61,450 nt of DNA from Dysgonomonas sp. 520 (lineage in GTDB: Bacteria > Bacteroidota > Bacteroidia > Bacteroidales > Dysgonomonadaceae). The notes beneath the pieces were generated by a model. It saw only the letters and a program-made list of their open reading frames with translations. It did not search any database and was not told the DNA's origin. Each line of letters opens with the position of its first letter. Positions within the stretch are counted from its first letter, which is position 1. This document shows, piece after piece, positions 7,908-16,884 of the stretch. The stretch spans positions 346 to 61,795 of the forward strand of contig NZ_QVMP01000021.1 in assembly GCF_010501095.1 (NCBI RefSeq). Reading direction: 5' to 3'. The position numbers and the translations under genes were made by a program.

Positions 7908-9923
7908 CTATTTTTGACTGTTCAACAAATCTTCCAATCTTATCAATTCATCCCGGTATTGAGCAGCTTCAAGGAATTCTAGTTTTCTGGCTGCTTCGGT
8001 CATCAATTTCTTGGTTTTGGTTATGGCTTTCTGCAAATCTTCTTTGCTTCCATATTCCGCCTGAGGTTCGGCGGCCATTGGCAGATTGTAGTCTGGCTCG
8101 AAGTATGGCTGAGGTTCTGTCGCAGCTTTATCTTTGTTCAATGCTGAGGTCTTGGCTTTCTTTATTTGAGTGGGAACTATACCGTGTTCGGCATTATAAG
8201 CCATCTGAATTTCCCTGCGCCTGTTTGTCTCGCTTATTGTAAGATGCATACTGTCAGTCATCTTGTCGGCATAGAAAATAACCTTTCCGTTCACATTACG
8301 CGCCGCACGACCTACTGTCTGAGTGAGAGAACGGTGTGATCGCAGAAAACCCTCTTTGTCGGCATCAAGTATTGCAACAAGAGATACCTCCGGCAAGTCC
8401 AATCCTTCACGCAAAAGGTTCACCCCGATGAGGACATCGAACAAGCCATTGCGCAAATCGTCCATAATCTTCACACGCTCAAGCGTATCCACATCCGAGT
8501 GTATATAGTTACACCTGACGCCATGATTGGCAAGGTATGTGGTCAATTCTTCCGCCATGCGCTTGGTCAGGGTTGTGACCAATATCCTTTCGTCTCGTTC
8601 TATCCGTTGTTGTATTTCCTCCATCAAATCGTCAATCTGATTCAGGCTGGGACGCACATCAATGGGTGGATCTAACAGTCCTGTCGGACGAATAAGCTGC
8701 TCCACAATCACCCCTTCCGATCTGATCAGTTCGTAATCGGCAGGAGTTGCGCTGACATATATCAATTGCTTGGTAAGCGATTCAAATTCTTCAAACTTCA
8801 AAGGACGATTGTCTATCGCAGCGGGCAAACGGAACCCGAATTCTACAAGGTTTTCTTTCCGAGAATGGTCGCCGCCATACATCGCCCGTATCTGAGGAAC
8901 AGTGACATGGCTCTCGTCTATTATGGTGAGATAATCGTCCGGAAAAAAATCGAGCAGGCAGAACGGACGTGTTCCCGCCTCACGATTGTCGAAGTAACGC
9001 GAATAGTTCTCAATACCCGAACAATGCCCAAGTTCCCGTATCATTTCCAAGTCATAGGTAACACGTTCATACAGCCGCTTTGCCTCCAAAGGTTTTCCTA
9101 TCGAGTGGAAAAACTCGACCTGTCTGCCCAAATCTATTTCAATTTCGGCAATTGCCCGCATCGTACGTTCCTTTGTCGTAACAAAAAGGTTCGCAGGAAA
9201 GATGCGGTATTCGTCAAATCGTTCAATTCTTACGCCGGATATAGGGTCTATGCTTTCTATGCTTTCAATTTCATCTCCCCAGAATACAATCCTGACAATT
9301 ATATCGTCGTAAGCCAGAAAAACATCTACGGTATCACCTTTCACCCTGAAATTGCTCCTTTCCAGTTGCATCTCGTTCCGTGAATAGAGACTATCGACCA
9401 AATGACGAAGAAAAACATCACGTACAACTTTCTTCCCTACTTTTATTTCGATCAGATTGCTGTGAAAATCTTCCGGGTTACCAATGCCATAGAGACACGA
9501 AACGGAAGATACGACAATAACATCCCTTCGGCCCGACAGCAACGAGGATGTAGTTGCCAGACGAAGTTTTTCTATTTCATCATTGATAGAGAGGTCTTTT
9601 TCGATGTACGTATTTGTTGAAGGAATATATGCCTCAGGCTGATAATAATCGTAATAAGAGACAAAGTATTCGACCGAATTATTCGGAAAAAATCCTTTAA
9701 ATTCACTGTAAAGTTGCGCAGCCAATGTTTTGTTATGGCTGAGAATTAATGTCGGTTTCTGCACTTCCTGGATGACGTTCGCTATGGTAAAAGTCTTACC
9801 CGAACCTGTCACCCCAAGTAGTGTTTGGTAAGGCACATGTTCATTTACCCCTTCGGCTAGTGCTTTTATCGCAGCCGGTTGATCCCCGGTAGGTTTAAAT
9901 TGAGAACTGATTTGAAAATCCAT
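7908..9923 (-). CDS. uvrB: Excinuclease ABC subunit B
   Basis: A 671-residue UvrB, full length for the family. It is the damage-verifying helicase-like subunit of nucleotide excision repair, loaded by UvrA and recruiting UvrC. Visible motifs: Walker A GVTGSGKT near residue 39, the beta-hairpin region rich in Tyr (YYDYYQPEAYIP) near residue 92, DESHVTVPQIRAMYGGD near residue 338, YVSATPADYE, QTVGRAARN near residue 535, and a C-terminal UVR domain (KLEFLEAAQYRDELIRLE) that contacts UvrC. It appears to be monocistronic; its start lies just after the degenerate toxin tail at 9938. Confidence 0.97.
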   Translation of the reverse strand: MDFQISSQFKPTGDQPAAIKALAEGVNEHVPYQTLLGVTGSGKTFTIANVIQEVQKPTLILSHNKTLAAQLYSEFKGFFPNNSVEYFVSYYDYYQPEAYIPSTNTYIEKDLSINDEIEKLRLATTSSLLSGRRDVIVVSSVSCLYGIGNPEDFHSNLIEIKVGKKVVRDVFLRHLVDSLYSRNEMQLERSNFRVKGDTVDVFLAYDDIIVRIVFWGDEIESIESIDPISGVRIERFDEYRIFPANLFVTTKERTMRAIAEIEIDLGRQVEFFHSIGKPLEAKRLYERVTYDLEMIRELGHCSGIENYSRYFDNREAGTRPFCLLDFFPDDYLTIIDESHVTVPQIRAMYGGDHSRKENLVEFGFRLPAAIDNRPLKFEEFESLTKQLIYVSATPADYELIRSEGVIVEQLIRPTGLLDPPIDVRPSLNQIDDLMEEIQQRIERDERILVTTLTKRMAEELTTYLANHGVRCNYIHSDVDTLERVKIMDDLRNGLFDVLIGVNLLREGLDLPEVSLVAILDADKEGFLRSHRSLTQTVGRAARNVNGKVIFYADKMTDSMHLTISETNRRREIQMAYNAEHGIVPTQIKKAKTSALNKDKAATEPQPYFEPDYNLPMAAEPQAEYGSKEDLQKAITKTKKLMTEAARKLEFLEAAQYRDELIRLEDLLNSQK

Positions 9924-9937
9924 TTATTGAAATCCTT

Positions 9938-10254
9938 TCACAAATATTGTGATATAACGTGATTGTTGCTTATATAGCGTACCAGATATATTCCGTTTTC
10001 GTATTGAAAAAATACATACCATTGTGTATTTTTATTTTTTTATAAATTGCCTAATACAATTCGTCACCATACTTATCGAAATATTTGGGAGCTTCCTTTT
10101 TATGCTTTCGGGGTAATGAGGTTTCTATTTTGTCGTACAAGTCAAATACATATTCCACAGCAGGGTCTTCAAAATTGAAATAACCTTCGTTGTGTAGTAT
10201 TTGAATAAGGTCGATAAGATAATCGTTGACCTGCTTGGTTAATAGTACCTTCAT
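9938..10254 (-). pseudogene. ParE/RelE-like toxin, inactivated (stop plus frameshift)
   Basis: An intact frame starts with ATG at 10254 and stops at a TAG (10051-10053) after 67 residues, ending DKYGDELY. Reading on past that stop, and adding one A to the A7 run at 10035-10041, restores a typical toxin C-terminus: AIYKK, then NKNTQWYVFF, then ENGIYLVRYISNNHVISQYL ending at TGA 9938-9940. The tail RYISNNHV is characteristic of ParE/RelE-fold toxins of Bacteroidota. Two lesions, one nonsense and one single-base deletion in a homopolymer, therefore remove about 35 C-terminal residues. The ATG lies 4 bp after the antitoxin stop, in the usual antitoxin-toxin order. A 67-residue product could still be made, but catalytic activity is unlikely. 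Confidence 0.75.
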
Positions 10255-10258
10255 CGGT

Positions 10259-10474
10259 TTATTTTCTGAAGATTTCCCTGATTCGAGGCTCTATAATCCT
10301 TTTTGCCTCATCCACAGTCATAGCATCTGCTATATCTTCTTCCGATATTAACGATTGTTTTGTTACAAGTTCAAATCTGTTTTTACCTCTGGTTATAACA
10401 ATCTTTTCGTTTTGTGCTATATCCAGATATTTAGATACATTTTTTTTTAATTCTAATTCTGTTATGACTGTCAT
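10259..10474 (-). CDS. Phd/YefM-type antitoxin
   Basis: A 71-residue protein with the pattern of prevent-host-death antitoxins: an N-terminal DNA-binding half (ELKKNVSKYLDIAQNEKIVITRG, residues 8-30) in which Tyr/Leu-x-x-Ala and VITRxG positions fit the family, and an acidic C-terminal half that would wrap the toxin. It normally autoregulates its operon by binding the promoter and neutralises the toxin. The partner gene directly downstream is broken, so this antitoxin may be a relic or may protect against homologous toxins elsewhere. Confidence 0.75.
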   Translation of the reverse strand: MTVITELELKKNVSKYLDIAQNEKIVITRGKNRFELVTKQSLISEEDIADAMTVDEAKRIIEPRIREIFRK

Positions 10475-10564
10475 AATTATATCTGTTTAGCTTATAACAC
10501 AAACATACTAAAAATAATAATACCCCGACATAAATCAGGGTATCATTTATTCATTAATGCCAAT

Positions 10565-10980
10565 CAGTAGTTGAGTTTATTACAATAAAAACGTTCAATT
10601 ACATTAGTCGTTTTGCGTGACTCGGCATAATCAAAACGAATTTTGCTTCTGCTCTCGCTACTTAAAACGTTCTTTTATATTCGACGTTTTTTTGCTGCCG
10701 CGTCTCTTGCAGATGCCGTTTCGCCTGACGGGTGTAAACATGACATTTGGCTAATTGATGGGGTACCCACACAGCGCAGATAAGCGACAAGAACAAAAAG
10801 CTGTTTGAGCATAGCCGAACCATTCTGGTTTTAACAGGCTTTTGGTGCGAGTTATTTTTTGTTCAGCTTATAAGCTGTATAGTGGGTCGGCAAGAAGCCT
10901 TAGTCACAGAAAGCCTTTTTGATTCCTTTTGCGGCTTAGGGCAAAAGGGATGCAAGTAATCTTTGATTACGCGCAGTGTA
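10565..10980 (+). repeat. Intergenic mosaic repeat, copy B
   Basis: This copy begins with a block (10590-10678: CATTAGTCGTTTTGCGTGAC, then TCTGCTCTCGCTACTTAAAA) that recurs inverted at 27485-27572. The section 10683-10900 is the inverted partner of copy A. The tail (GCCTTTTTGATTCCTTTTG, then CGCGCAGTGTATT) recurs in copy C at 27402-27480. It is composed of shared modules in different order from copy C. No intact transposase is present. It occupies most of the 740-bp gap between the antitoxin and the M20 gene; the remaining 10981-11211 holds nothing that I recognise. Confidence 0.85.
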
Positions 10981-11211
10981 TTGTATAAAATAAATGAACT
11001 CTTTTGTTATTCAATAATGAAAAATATCAGTATAAATAACAAATATACAACTCTTAAAATTAAGAACCAAAGCGTTTTTTAAACATAATAGGTAAAGACA
11101 ATATGTATACAATATTCTTCACATCCTCCTTTTTTTCTTTTAAATACAACATTTTATTCGCATTTTTCCTTATATTTACGAAATAATGGTAGCAAATTTT
11201 CATTTTGTATA

Positions 11212-12429
11212 ATGGGTTATTCTTTAAAACATATCATCAAAGAAAAGGTAAAGAGCTATTACAATGATATAATTTCCGATTATAAGCATTTTCATCAACA
11301 CCCCGAACTGTCGTTTCATGAATTTGAAACAGCACAATACATTTGTTCGGTTCTCAATGATATTGGGATTCCATATGGAGCTAATATCGGAAATTATGAC
11401 AATGGCAAAACAAAGATCAGCGGAACCGGAATCTTGGCTTGGATCGAAGGCAAAGAACCGGAATCCAAAACAATAGCCTTGAGGGCAGACATGGACGCTC
11501 TCCCGATAAAAGAGGCTAACGAAATAGATTTTGCCTCTCAGAATGAAGGTGTTATGCACGCTTGCGGACACGACGCCCACACAGCCAGCCTGTTGTCAGC
11601 TGCTAGGATAATAAACGACTTGAAAGACCAAATCAGAGGAACCATTCTTTTCATTTTTCAACCGGGAGAAGAAAAAGACCCGGGAGGAGCAAAGCTGATG
11701 TTGCAAGATGGACTTTTCGACAAGTTTAAACCCGATCTAATAATCGGGCAACATACTTATGTCGATTATCCGGTAGGAACCGTCGGCTTCGAAAGTGGTA
11801 TCATCATGGCATCGGCCGACGAGGTACATATAAAAATTAAAGGAAAAGGTGGTCACGGAGCCATACCTCACGAACTGAACGACACGGTATTGGCAGCCTC
11901 ACAAGTCATTGTTTCTATGCAACAAGTGGTTAGCCGGCGTTCAAATCCGTTCAAGCCGATGGTGCTTTCTTTCGGCAAATTTATTGCCGACGGCGCCACC
12001 AATGTCATCCCTGATGAAGTTGTTTTAGCGGGTTCGTTGAGATGTATGGATGAAGACGAACGCAACAAGGCGAAACCTATAATCAGAGATATTGCGATAG
12101 ATGTAGCCAAGGCCTACGGATGCGATTGCGAAATAGAGATAGGCGACGGATATCCTTGTGTAGACAACAATGCCGAGGTAACAGCTCTTATGCGATCGTA
12201 TGCCGGAGAATATCTGCCGGAAGAAAATGTGAAAGGATTACCCAAAAGAATGACTGCCGAAGATTTTGGTTTTTTTTCTCAGCAATACCCATCAACGTTC
12301 TATCGTTTTGGGGTGAAAAGTGAAAAATCCGGAACCGGGTTGCATACATCAACATTCCTGATTGACGAAAAAGCCCTTGAAACATCGGTGGGTCTTTTGT
12401 CTTATCTGGCGGTGAGATATTGTTCTTGA
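11212..12429 (+). CDS. M20D-family amidohydrolase (N-acyl amino acid hydrolase)
   Basis: A 405-residue metallopeptidase of the M20D type, which removes acyl groups from amino acids or hippurate-like substrates. Metal-site motifs: RADMDALPI near residue 95, HACGHDAHTA near residue 117, and FQPGEEKDPGGAK near residue 151 with the catalytic Glu pair. The dimerisation domain follows (VHIKIKGKGGHGAIPH). There is no signal peptide, so the enzyme is cytoplasmic. Family members include indole-3-acetyl-amino acid hydrolases and aminoacylases; the substrate cannot be told here. A Lrp/AsnC-type regulator follows 143 bp downstream, which hints at amino-acid-linked regulation. Confidence 0.9.
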   Translation: MGYSLKHIIKEKVKSYYNDIISDYKHFHQHPELSFHEFETAQYICSVLNDIGIPYGANIGNYDNGKTKISGTGILAWIEGKEPESKTIALRADMDALPIKEANEIDFASQNEGVMHACGHDAHTASLLSAARIINDLKDQIRGTILFIFQPGEEKDPGGAKLMLQDGLFDKFKPDLIIGQHTYVDYPVGTVGFESGIIMASADEVHIKIKGKGGHGAIPHELNDTVLAASQVIVSMQQVVSRRSNPFKPMVLSFGKFIADGATNVIPDEVVLAGSLRCMDEDERNKAKPIIRDIAIDVAKAYGCDCEIEIGDGYPCVDNNAEVTALMRSYAGEYLPEENVKGLPKRMTAEDFGFFSQQYPSTFYRFGVKSEKSGTGLHTSTFLIDEKALETSVGLLSYLAVRYCS

Positions 12430-12499
12430 GGAACAAAATGTTGATAAGTTTTTATTGTATTGTTAGCTTAGTTTTACATAAAATGTTAAAAAAAGGGTA

Positions 12500-12507
12500 T
12501 ATATTTG
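12500..12507 (+). promoter_or_regulatory. Bacteroidota -7 promoter element for lrp-like gene
   Basis: TATATTTG matches the TAnnTTTG -7 consensus of the Bacteroidota primary sigma factor. It lies about 65 bp before the ATG at 12573. Confidence 0.55.
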
Positions 12508-12572
12508 TATTCTAGTTCTTGGCATAAATGTAATTTTAGCTGATGGATTCGATAATTTGTTTTGAATAAAAT

Positions 12573-13037
12573 GTGATTTATATGAAAAACGACCAAATAG
12601 ACGAATTAGATCAAAGAATATTGAAATTGATAGGAGAAAACGCTCGTATCCCGTTTCTTGAAGTGGCCAGAGAATGTAATGTTTCGGGGGCGGCTATTCA
12701 TCAGCGAATAACAAAGCTAATGGAAACAGGCGTTATTCAAGGATCGAAATTTATCTTCGACTGGAACAAGATCGGATATGAAGCATCTGCCATGATTGGC
12801 GTAAACATTCCAAGATCGAAACCATACAGCGAAATCATTGAGCAATTGAAAGAAATTCCGGAAGTTATTGAGTGTTATTCCGTTTCAGGAGAACATGATT
12901 TATTGGTGAAAGTAGTTGCCCATACAAATCGAGACCTTCAGGCAATTATACAAAACAAGTTGTATCAGATAGGATTTGACAAGCTGGAAACAATAATCCT
13001 TTTCGAAGAAATATTTTGTCGTCAGATACCCCTTTAA
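12573..13037 (+). CDS. Lrp/AsnC family transcriptional regulator
   Basis: A 154-residue regulator. The N-terminal winged helix-turn-helix (ELDQRILKLIGENARIPFLE, then ARECNVSGAAIHQRITKL) is standard for the family, and the C-terminal RAM/AsnC ligand-binding domain includes VIECYSVSGEHDLLVKVVAH. Such proteins assemble into octamers or hexadecamers and sense amino acids. The gene has its own promoter and faces convergently into a flavin-barrel gene ending at 13058. Its targets are unknown; the adjacent M20 peptidase is a reasonable candidate. Confidence 0.93.
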   Translation: MIYMKNDQIDELDQRILKLIGENARIPFLEVARECNVSGAAIHQRITKLMETGVIQGSKFIFDWNKIGYEASAMIGVNIPRSKPYSEIIEQLKEIPEVIECYSVSGEHDLLVKVVAHTNRDLQAIIQNKLYQIGFDKLETIILFEEIFCRQIPL

Positions 13038-13057
13038 CTAACTTATAATCAATTCGA

Positions 13058-13540
13058 TCATCTAACCCGGCGAGGATTTGGCGCACCAAATTCTTTCCCC
13101 GTCATAGATTCTATTTCAACAGACCATACCTTTACGTTTTTAATAGCGGGATCGGAATATTCAAATTCACGGTCTGAATAATGTTTCATCAAAATATTTA
13201 ATGCCTTGATTTTATCTTCCGAATCTTCAGGGAAGACAACCTTTCCCCGGCAAAGAACACTTTTGCTTTTCATCCGATAGCTACAAGCCACTTGTTCGTG
13301 CATGTAATCCAACTTTGCATCGGGACAAAAAGCGATACATACATTCGGGTTCATATTCAGAGCTTTGATGCTTGACCCTTCGGGTGCAGAATGCATATAC
13401 ACAATGCCATCCTTATAACCAAAATTCATGGGAATAACATACGGATATCCCTCTGTGTCAACCATGCTGACAAAGCAAATATCACATTTTCGGATTATCT
13501 CCTCCAGATGTTCCTTTCCGTCCAGATCAATAGTAACCAT
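13058..13540 (-). CDS. Pyridoxamine 5'-phosphate oxidase-like flavin-barrel protein
   Basis: A 160-residue split-barrel FMN-binding protein. CDICFVSMVDTEGYPYVIPMNFGYKDG near residues 18-44 and MHSAPEGSSIKAL near residue 49 are typical of the NimA/PPOX-like group, members of which reduce nitro compounds or bind flavin or heme. Small size and absence of extra domains fit the group. It is the last gene of a minus-strand run with the outer-membrane protein 6 bp upstream. Function beyond a flavin-dependent reductase is unknown. Confidence 0.8.
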   Translation of the reverse strand: MVTIDLDGKEHLEEIIRKCDICFVSMVDTEGYPYVIPMNFGYKDGIVYMHSAPEGSSIKALNMNPNVCIAFCPDAKLDYMHEQVACSYRMKSKSVLCRGKVVFPEDSEDKIKALNILMKHYSDREFEYSDPAIKNVKVWSVEIESMTGKEFGAPNPRRVR

Positions 13541-13546
13541 ATATTC

Positions 13547-14251
13547 TCAAAACAATTTAGTATAATACGTCAACCGGGCATAAATATTTCGGTGTGCCGA
13601 CCGTGAAAACACATCGGTTTTGCTGTTTTTATAGATATCGCCCAACCCGAAAGAGTATCTTCCTTCCAACGAAAAATTGCCTATGCCTGTGCGGAATTCA
13701 ACCCCTAGTCCTCCCATAAGAGCATAGTCGAACTTGATGTCGGTGTTTTTTCCATACTGATAAGTAACCTTGTCTTCGGGCACGTCTTCCGAATCGAGAA
13801 ACTCCCGGAGGGCATTATTCATTTTTTCCTTTCCCCCGATATTAAACCCGAATTTAGGGCCGAGATTTATTATGAAGCGAACCTTATTTCCTATGTATAT
13901 GTGTGTAAGTATCGGCAGTTCAATATAGTCGAGTGTTCTGGTATATTCGTACCCTTCAATATTGTTGTCGCCAAAATCTTCTTTCCACCCCAATTGACTG
14001 TAATTCAGTTCGGCTAGCAGTCCCACATTCTTGTCCGATATATAACGAACAGCCACTCCTCCCTGAAAACCGTTTGTATAACTCGTGTTCAGATACGTAC
14101 TTGGTCTGGTAGGGACAAAACTCACCGAGGAAAAAGTGGGTCCGAAACCAATTCCGACATTCCACTCCGGATCGGGTTTGTTTTGCGTTTGAGCATAACC
14201 ATTCCCAATCAAGAGCAGCGACAATGTAAGCAATAAAATATATTTTCTCAT
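13547..14251 (-). CDS. Small outer-membrane beta-barrel protein
   Basis: A 234-residue protein with a signal peptide (MRKYILLLTLSLLLIGNGYAQ) followed by alternating hydrophobic segments rich in Tyr and Gly, such as GLLAELNYSQLGWKEDFG and NFSLEGRYSFGLGDIYKNS, ending in a beta-strand closing with Phe (YYTKLF). This is the pattern of porin-family/OMP_b-brl proteins of Bacteroidota. Its ATG overlaps the stop of the LysM-fusion gene by one base, so the two are translationally coupled; together they may form an envelope complex. No ligand can be assigned. Confidence 0.8.
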   Translation of the reverse strand: MRKYILLLTLSLLLIGNGYAQTQNKPDPEWNVGIGFGPTFSSVSFVPTRPSTYLNTSYTNGFQGGVAVRYISDKNVGLLAELNYSQLGWKEDFGDNNIEGYEYTRTLDYIELPILTHIYIGNKVRFIINLGPKFGFNIGGKEKMNNALREFLDSEDVPEDKVTYQYGKNTDIKFDYALMGGLGVEFRTGIGNFSLEGRYSFGLGDIYKNSKTDVFSRSAHRNIYARLTYYTKLF

Positions 14252-16014
14252 TATTTACTTTTATCTGTTCTTTCCACGCCCAGGCTGTTGAAGTTGACAA
14301 TATACAACCCGTCGTTCATATACCCATTATTTTTATTTTTCACAAAATGAAATGCCGTTTGTATGGGTATAAACCACATTTTATTCACATTGTCCTCAAA
14401 GTCCTTTCCATAGCGCGATATGGCCGTAACAAAGAAGATTCCGGTATCGTACCCCAACATGGCATATTTGGGAAACGTGTTCATCATTTCTTTACCATAC
14501 GCATTCATATATTTACTGTCGAATTGCTTGGTCTTATCGTTGTTGGGCACAAAGAAAGATGAATAGATAGATGTGTTGAACCTTTGCATATCGGCATACA
14601 ATTGCTTGTACGCTTGCCAATCGGGATATCCGAACAGACTGATGTCGTACATCGCATCCTGCAAATTTGCAGCCTTAGCCACGGCTAAAGCTCTGGTCAG
14701 CATCGAATACGAACTTGATGAAGGTATCAGAATATTCCGTTTGCTGTTCGACAATGCCTGACGCACCGATGTGTCGAAATTTGTGCCGGTTTGCACTTCT
14801 TTCACCGCAATGTTTTTTTGTTTGCATTTTGCTTTCAGCAAATTCAACAGGTCGGACTTTTCATTGTTGCTCTTATCATTGATCAAGATAATGTTGTCCG
14901 AACTATAAGTGTCGACAAACAAATCCACAATCTTGGGATAAAGGATTGAATGTGATGTGCTTACCTGGTATACATTACTGTTCAATGCCAGAGCATCCGA
15001 TTTTGCAGGGAAAGGTATAATGTATTTCAGGTCTTTTTCATTTGCATAATTTGCCAAAAGACCGATCTGCTCGTTAGACGAGCCTCCTATAATTATGTGA
15101 AGGTCTGCGATATCACTTGTGCTGAGAAGGTCTTTCAATTTTTTAGTGTTATCTTCCGCACCCAAGTCGAAAGTGTAGACCTCAAGCGAATGTCCTTTTT
15201 TCTTCAGTTCATCAATTGCCAGAAGCATTCCCTCGTAGTATTCAACATAGCGTTGATTAGGATTTCCCGATTTATCGAGAAAAGAAAGCATGACACCGAG
15301 TTTTATAACCGATTCTTTCTTGTTGTTTGTTTTTTCTTTCGTGATTGCTTGCGCTATCTCGGTTGCTGTTGTATTGTTTCCTGCTTGAGGTATATTGATA
15401 ATCATATCTGTTTTCAAACCCTCGCTTAACTGAGGATTTGCAGCAACCAGTTCGTCGATGGTCACATTATATTCTTTCGAAAGGCTGTAAAGTGTTTCTT
15501 TAGGTTTTACCCTATGTGTAGTTGCCTTTGATGCACCGGCTGTTGTGGTTGACGGTTTAGCCGGATTTTTTACTTTTTGATACGAAACAACAGGCACTTT
15601 GATAGATTTTCCTTCTTTCAAACCATCTGTTCCCAACTTCGGATTCAGGTTTAAAATTTCTTCCACCGTTGTGTCATATTCTTTTGATATGGAATATACA
15701 GTTTCGCTTTTCTTGGGTTTATGAGATTTATACTCCACTTTTTTTATAACAGGGATAACCAGTTCTTGCCCAAGATGTATGCTTTGCTCCGCACTCGGAT
15801 TTAATTTATACAGGTCTTTCAGGTCAACGTCATATTTTTTTGCTATGGAATATGACGTTTCTCCTTGCGCAACTTTGTGAACAACATACTTGTTGTCATT
15901 GGCAAGGGTGCTTGCGTTTGCAACTGAAACTCCCGCCTTGCAGGCGACAGTCATGAAAGGAATGGCAAAGCAAATAGAAAGAATTAGTATCGTTGTCTTA
16001 AATCTCGATTTCAT
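14251..16014 (-). CDS. LysM repeat protein fused to a periplasmic binding domain
   Basis: A 587-residue exported protein, starting at the ATG at 16014 (MKSRFKTTILILSIC, a signal peptide); a longer frame to 16077 lacks support. Three LysM domains follow, each with the usual Tyr-Ser-Ile/Leu and Asn-Pro landmarks: KVAQGETSYSIAKKYDVD, KKSETVYSISKEYDTT and KPKETLYSLSKEYNVT. LysM binds the glycan of peptidoglycan. From about residue 240 a type I periplasmic-binding fold begins (IKLGVMLSFLDKSGNPNQRY, then GMLLAIDELKKKG), as in LppC- and leucine-binding-like proteins. The fusion would anchor a ligand- or enzyme-binding domain to the wall, reminiscent of LpoA, which activates a penicillin-binding protein. 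It follows plsC and precedes the beta-barrel gene. Confidence 0.85.
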   Translation of the reverse strand: MKSRFKTTILILSICFAIPFMTVACKAGVSVANASTLANDNKYVVHKVAQGETSYSIAKKYDVDLKDLYKLNPSAEQSIHLGQELVIPVIKKVEYKSHKPKKSETVYSISKEYDTTVEEILNLNPKLGTDGLKEGKSIKVPVVSYQKVKNPAKPSTTTAGASKATTHRVKPKETLYSLSKEYNVTIDELVAANPQLSEGLKTDMIINIPQAGNNTTATEIAQAITKEKTNNKKESVIKLGVMLSFLDKSGNPNQRYVEYYEGMLLAIDELKKKGHSLEVYTFDLGAEDNTKKLKDLLSTSDIADLHIIIGGSSNEQIGLLANYANEKDLKYIIPFPAKSDALALNSNVYQVSTSHSILYPKIVDLFVDTYSSDNIILINDKSNNEKSDLLNLLKAKCKQKNIAVKEVQTGTNFDTSVRQALSNSKRNILIPSSSSYSMLTRALAVAKAANLQDAMYDISLFGYPDWQAYKQLYADMQRFNTSIYSSFFVPNNDKTKQFDSKYMNAYGKEMMNTFPKYAMLGYDTGIFFVTAISRYGKDFEDNVNKMWFIPIQTAFHFVKNKNNGYMNDGLYIVNFNSLGVERTDKSK

Positions 16015-16048
16015 GTAGCTTAATCTATTAAAATTATATGTGTATGTG

Positions 16049-16780
16049 TTATTTGTATTTATCCCACAGGTCGTCATAAATGATCTCCCTTGTTTGGTTC
16101 ATCAGTTCAGATATTTGTTCTTCACTCATATCTTTGGTTTCAATAGGCTTATGTATCACCAACTCCAACTTTCCCGGGCGTATAAGCAACGATCTGATTT
16201 TCAGAACATCATACGAGCCGTTTATTGTCAACGGCACGATGGGCAATTTCATTTCTTCGGCAATTTTGAATGCTCCTTTCTTGAAACGCCCCATTTTTCC
16301 GGTTTCTGTTCGTGATCCTTCGGGAAATATTGTCATGGAAATGCCATCTTCCAATTCATCTTTAATTTTGTTAATGGTATTCATTATCGCTTTTGGGCTC
16401 GAATTGTCTACAAAAACATGCCCTATTGTTTCGCAGGCTTTGCCCACCAGCGGAATTTTCCGCAGACTTTGCTTTTGCACCCATTTTGTTTTTAACCCCA
16501 AATATGCGTAAATGAGGAAAATATCGAACGCTCCTTGATGGTTGGCCACAAAAACATACGACTGATTCTGATCCAGTTCAACTTCCCTTTTCACAGAAAC
16601 ACGGCACAAAGCCAACAGGCATGCCAGCTTAGACCAATATCTGGGAGGAATATATCCCCAGAATTGCCGCTTGCCAAACAATGACCCTAAAATGGCAACA
16701 GTAGCCGTTATGATAGTCGCTATCAGAAACAGGGGAACAAATATAAATATTTCATATATAGCTGTTAAGATTGTTTTCAT
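16049..16780 (-). CDS. plsC: 1-acyl-sn-glycerol-3-phosphate acyltransferase
   Basis: A 243-residue PlsC-family acyltransferase, which adds the second acyl chain to make phosphatidic acid at the inner membrane. The HX4D catalytic motif is NHQGAFD near residue 81 and the substrate-binding FPEGSRTETG motif is near residue 152. An N-terminal hydrophobic stretch (FIFVPLFLIATIITATVAILG) anchors it. It is first in the run plsC, LysM fusion, beta-barrel, flavin protein, with 34 bp to the next start. Confidence 0.92.
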   Translation of the reverse strand: MKTILTAIYEIFIFVPLFLIATIITATVAILGSLFGKRQFWGYIPPRYWSKLACLLALCRVSVKREVELDQNQSYVFVANHQGAFDIFLIYAYLGLKTKWVQKQSLRKIPLVGKACETIGHVFVDNSSPKAIMNTINKIKDELEDGISMTIFPEGSRTETGKMGRFKKGAFKIAEEMKLPIVPLTINGSYDVLKIRSLLIRPGKLELVIHKPIETKDMSEEQISELMNQTREIIYDDLWDKYK

Positions 16781-16884
16781 TTCTGAATATTACACATTTT
16801 TCATAAATAGGATACTTCTTACAAAAGTAGTTTATTTATTTATTTTAGCCAATGAAGAAAGCCTCTTTATAACTGTTAAATCAT

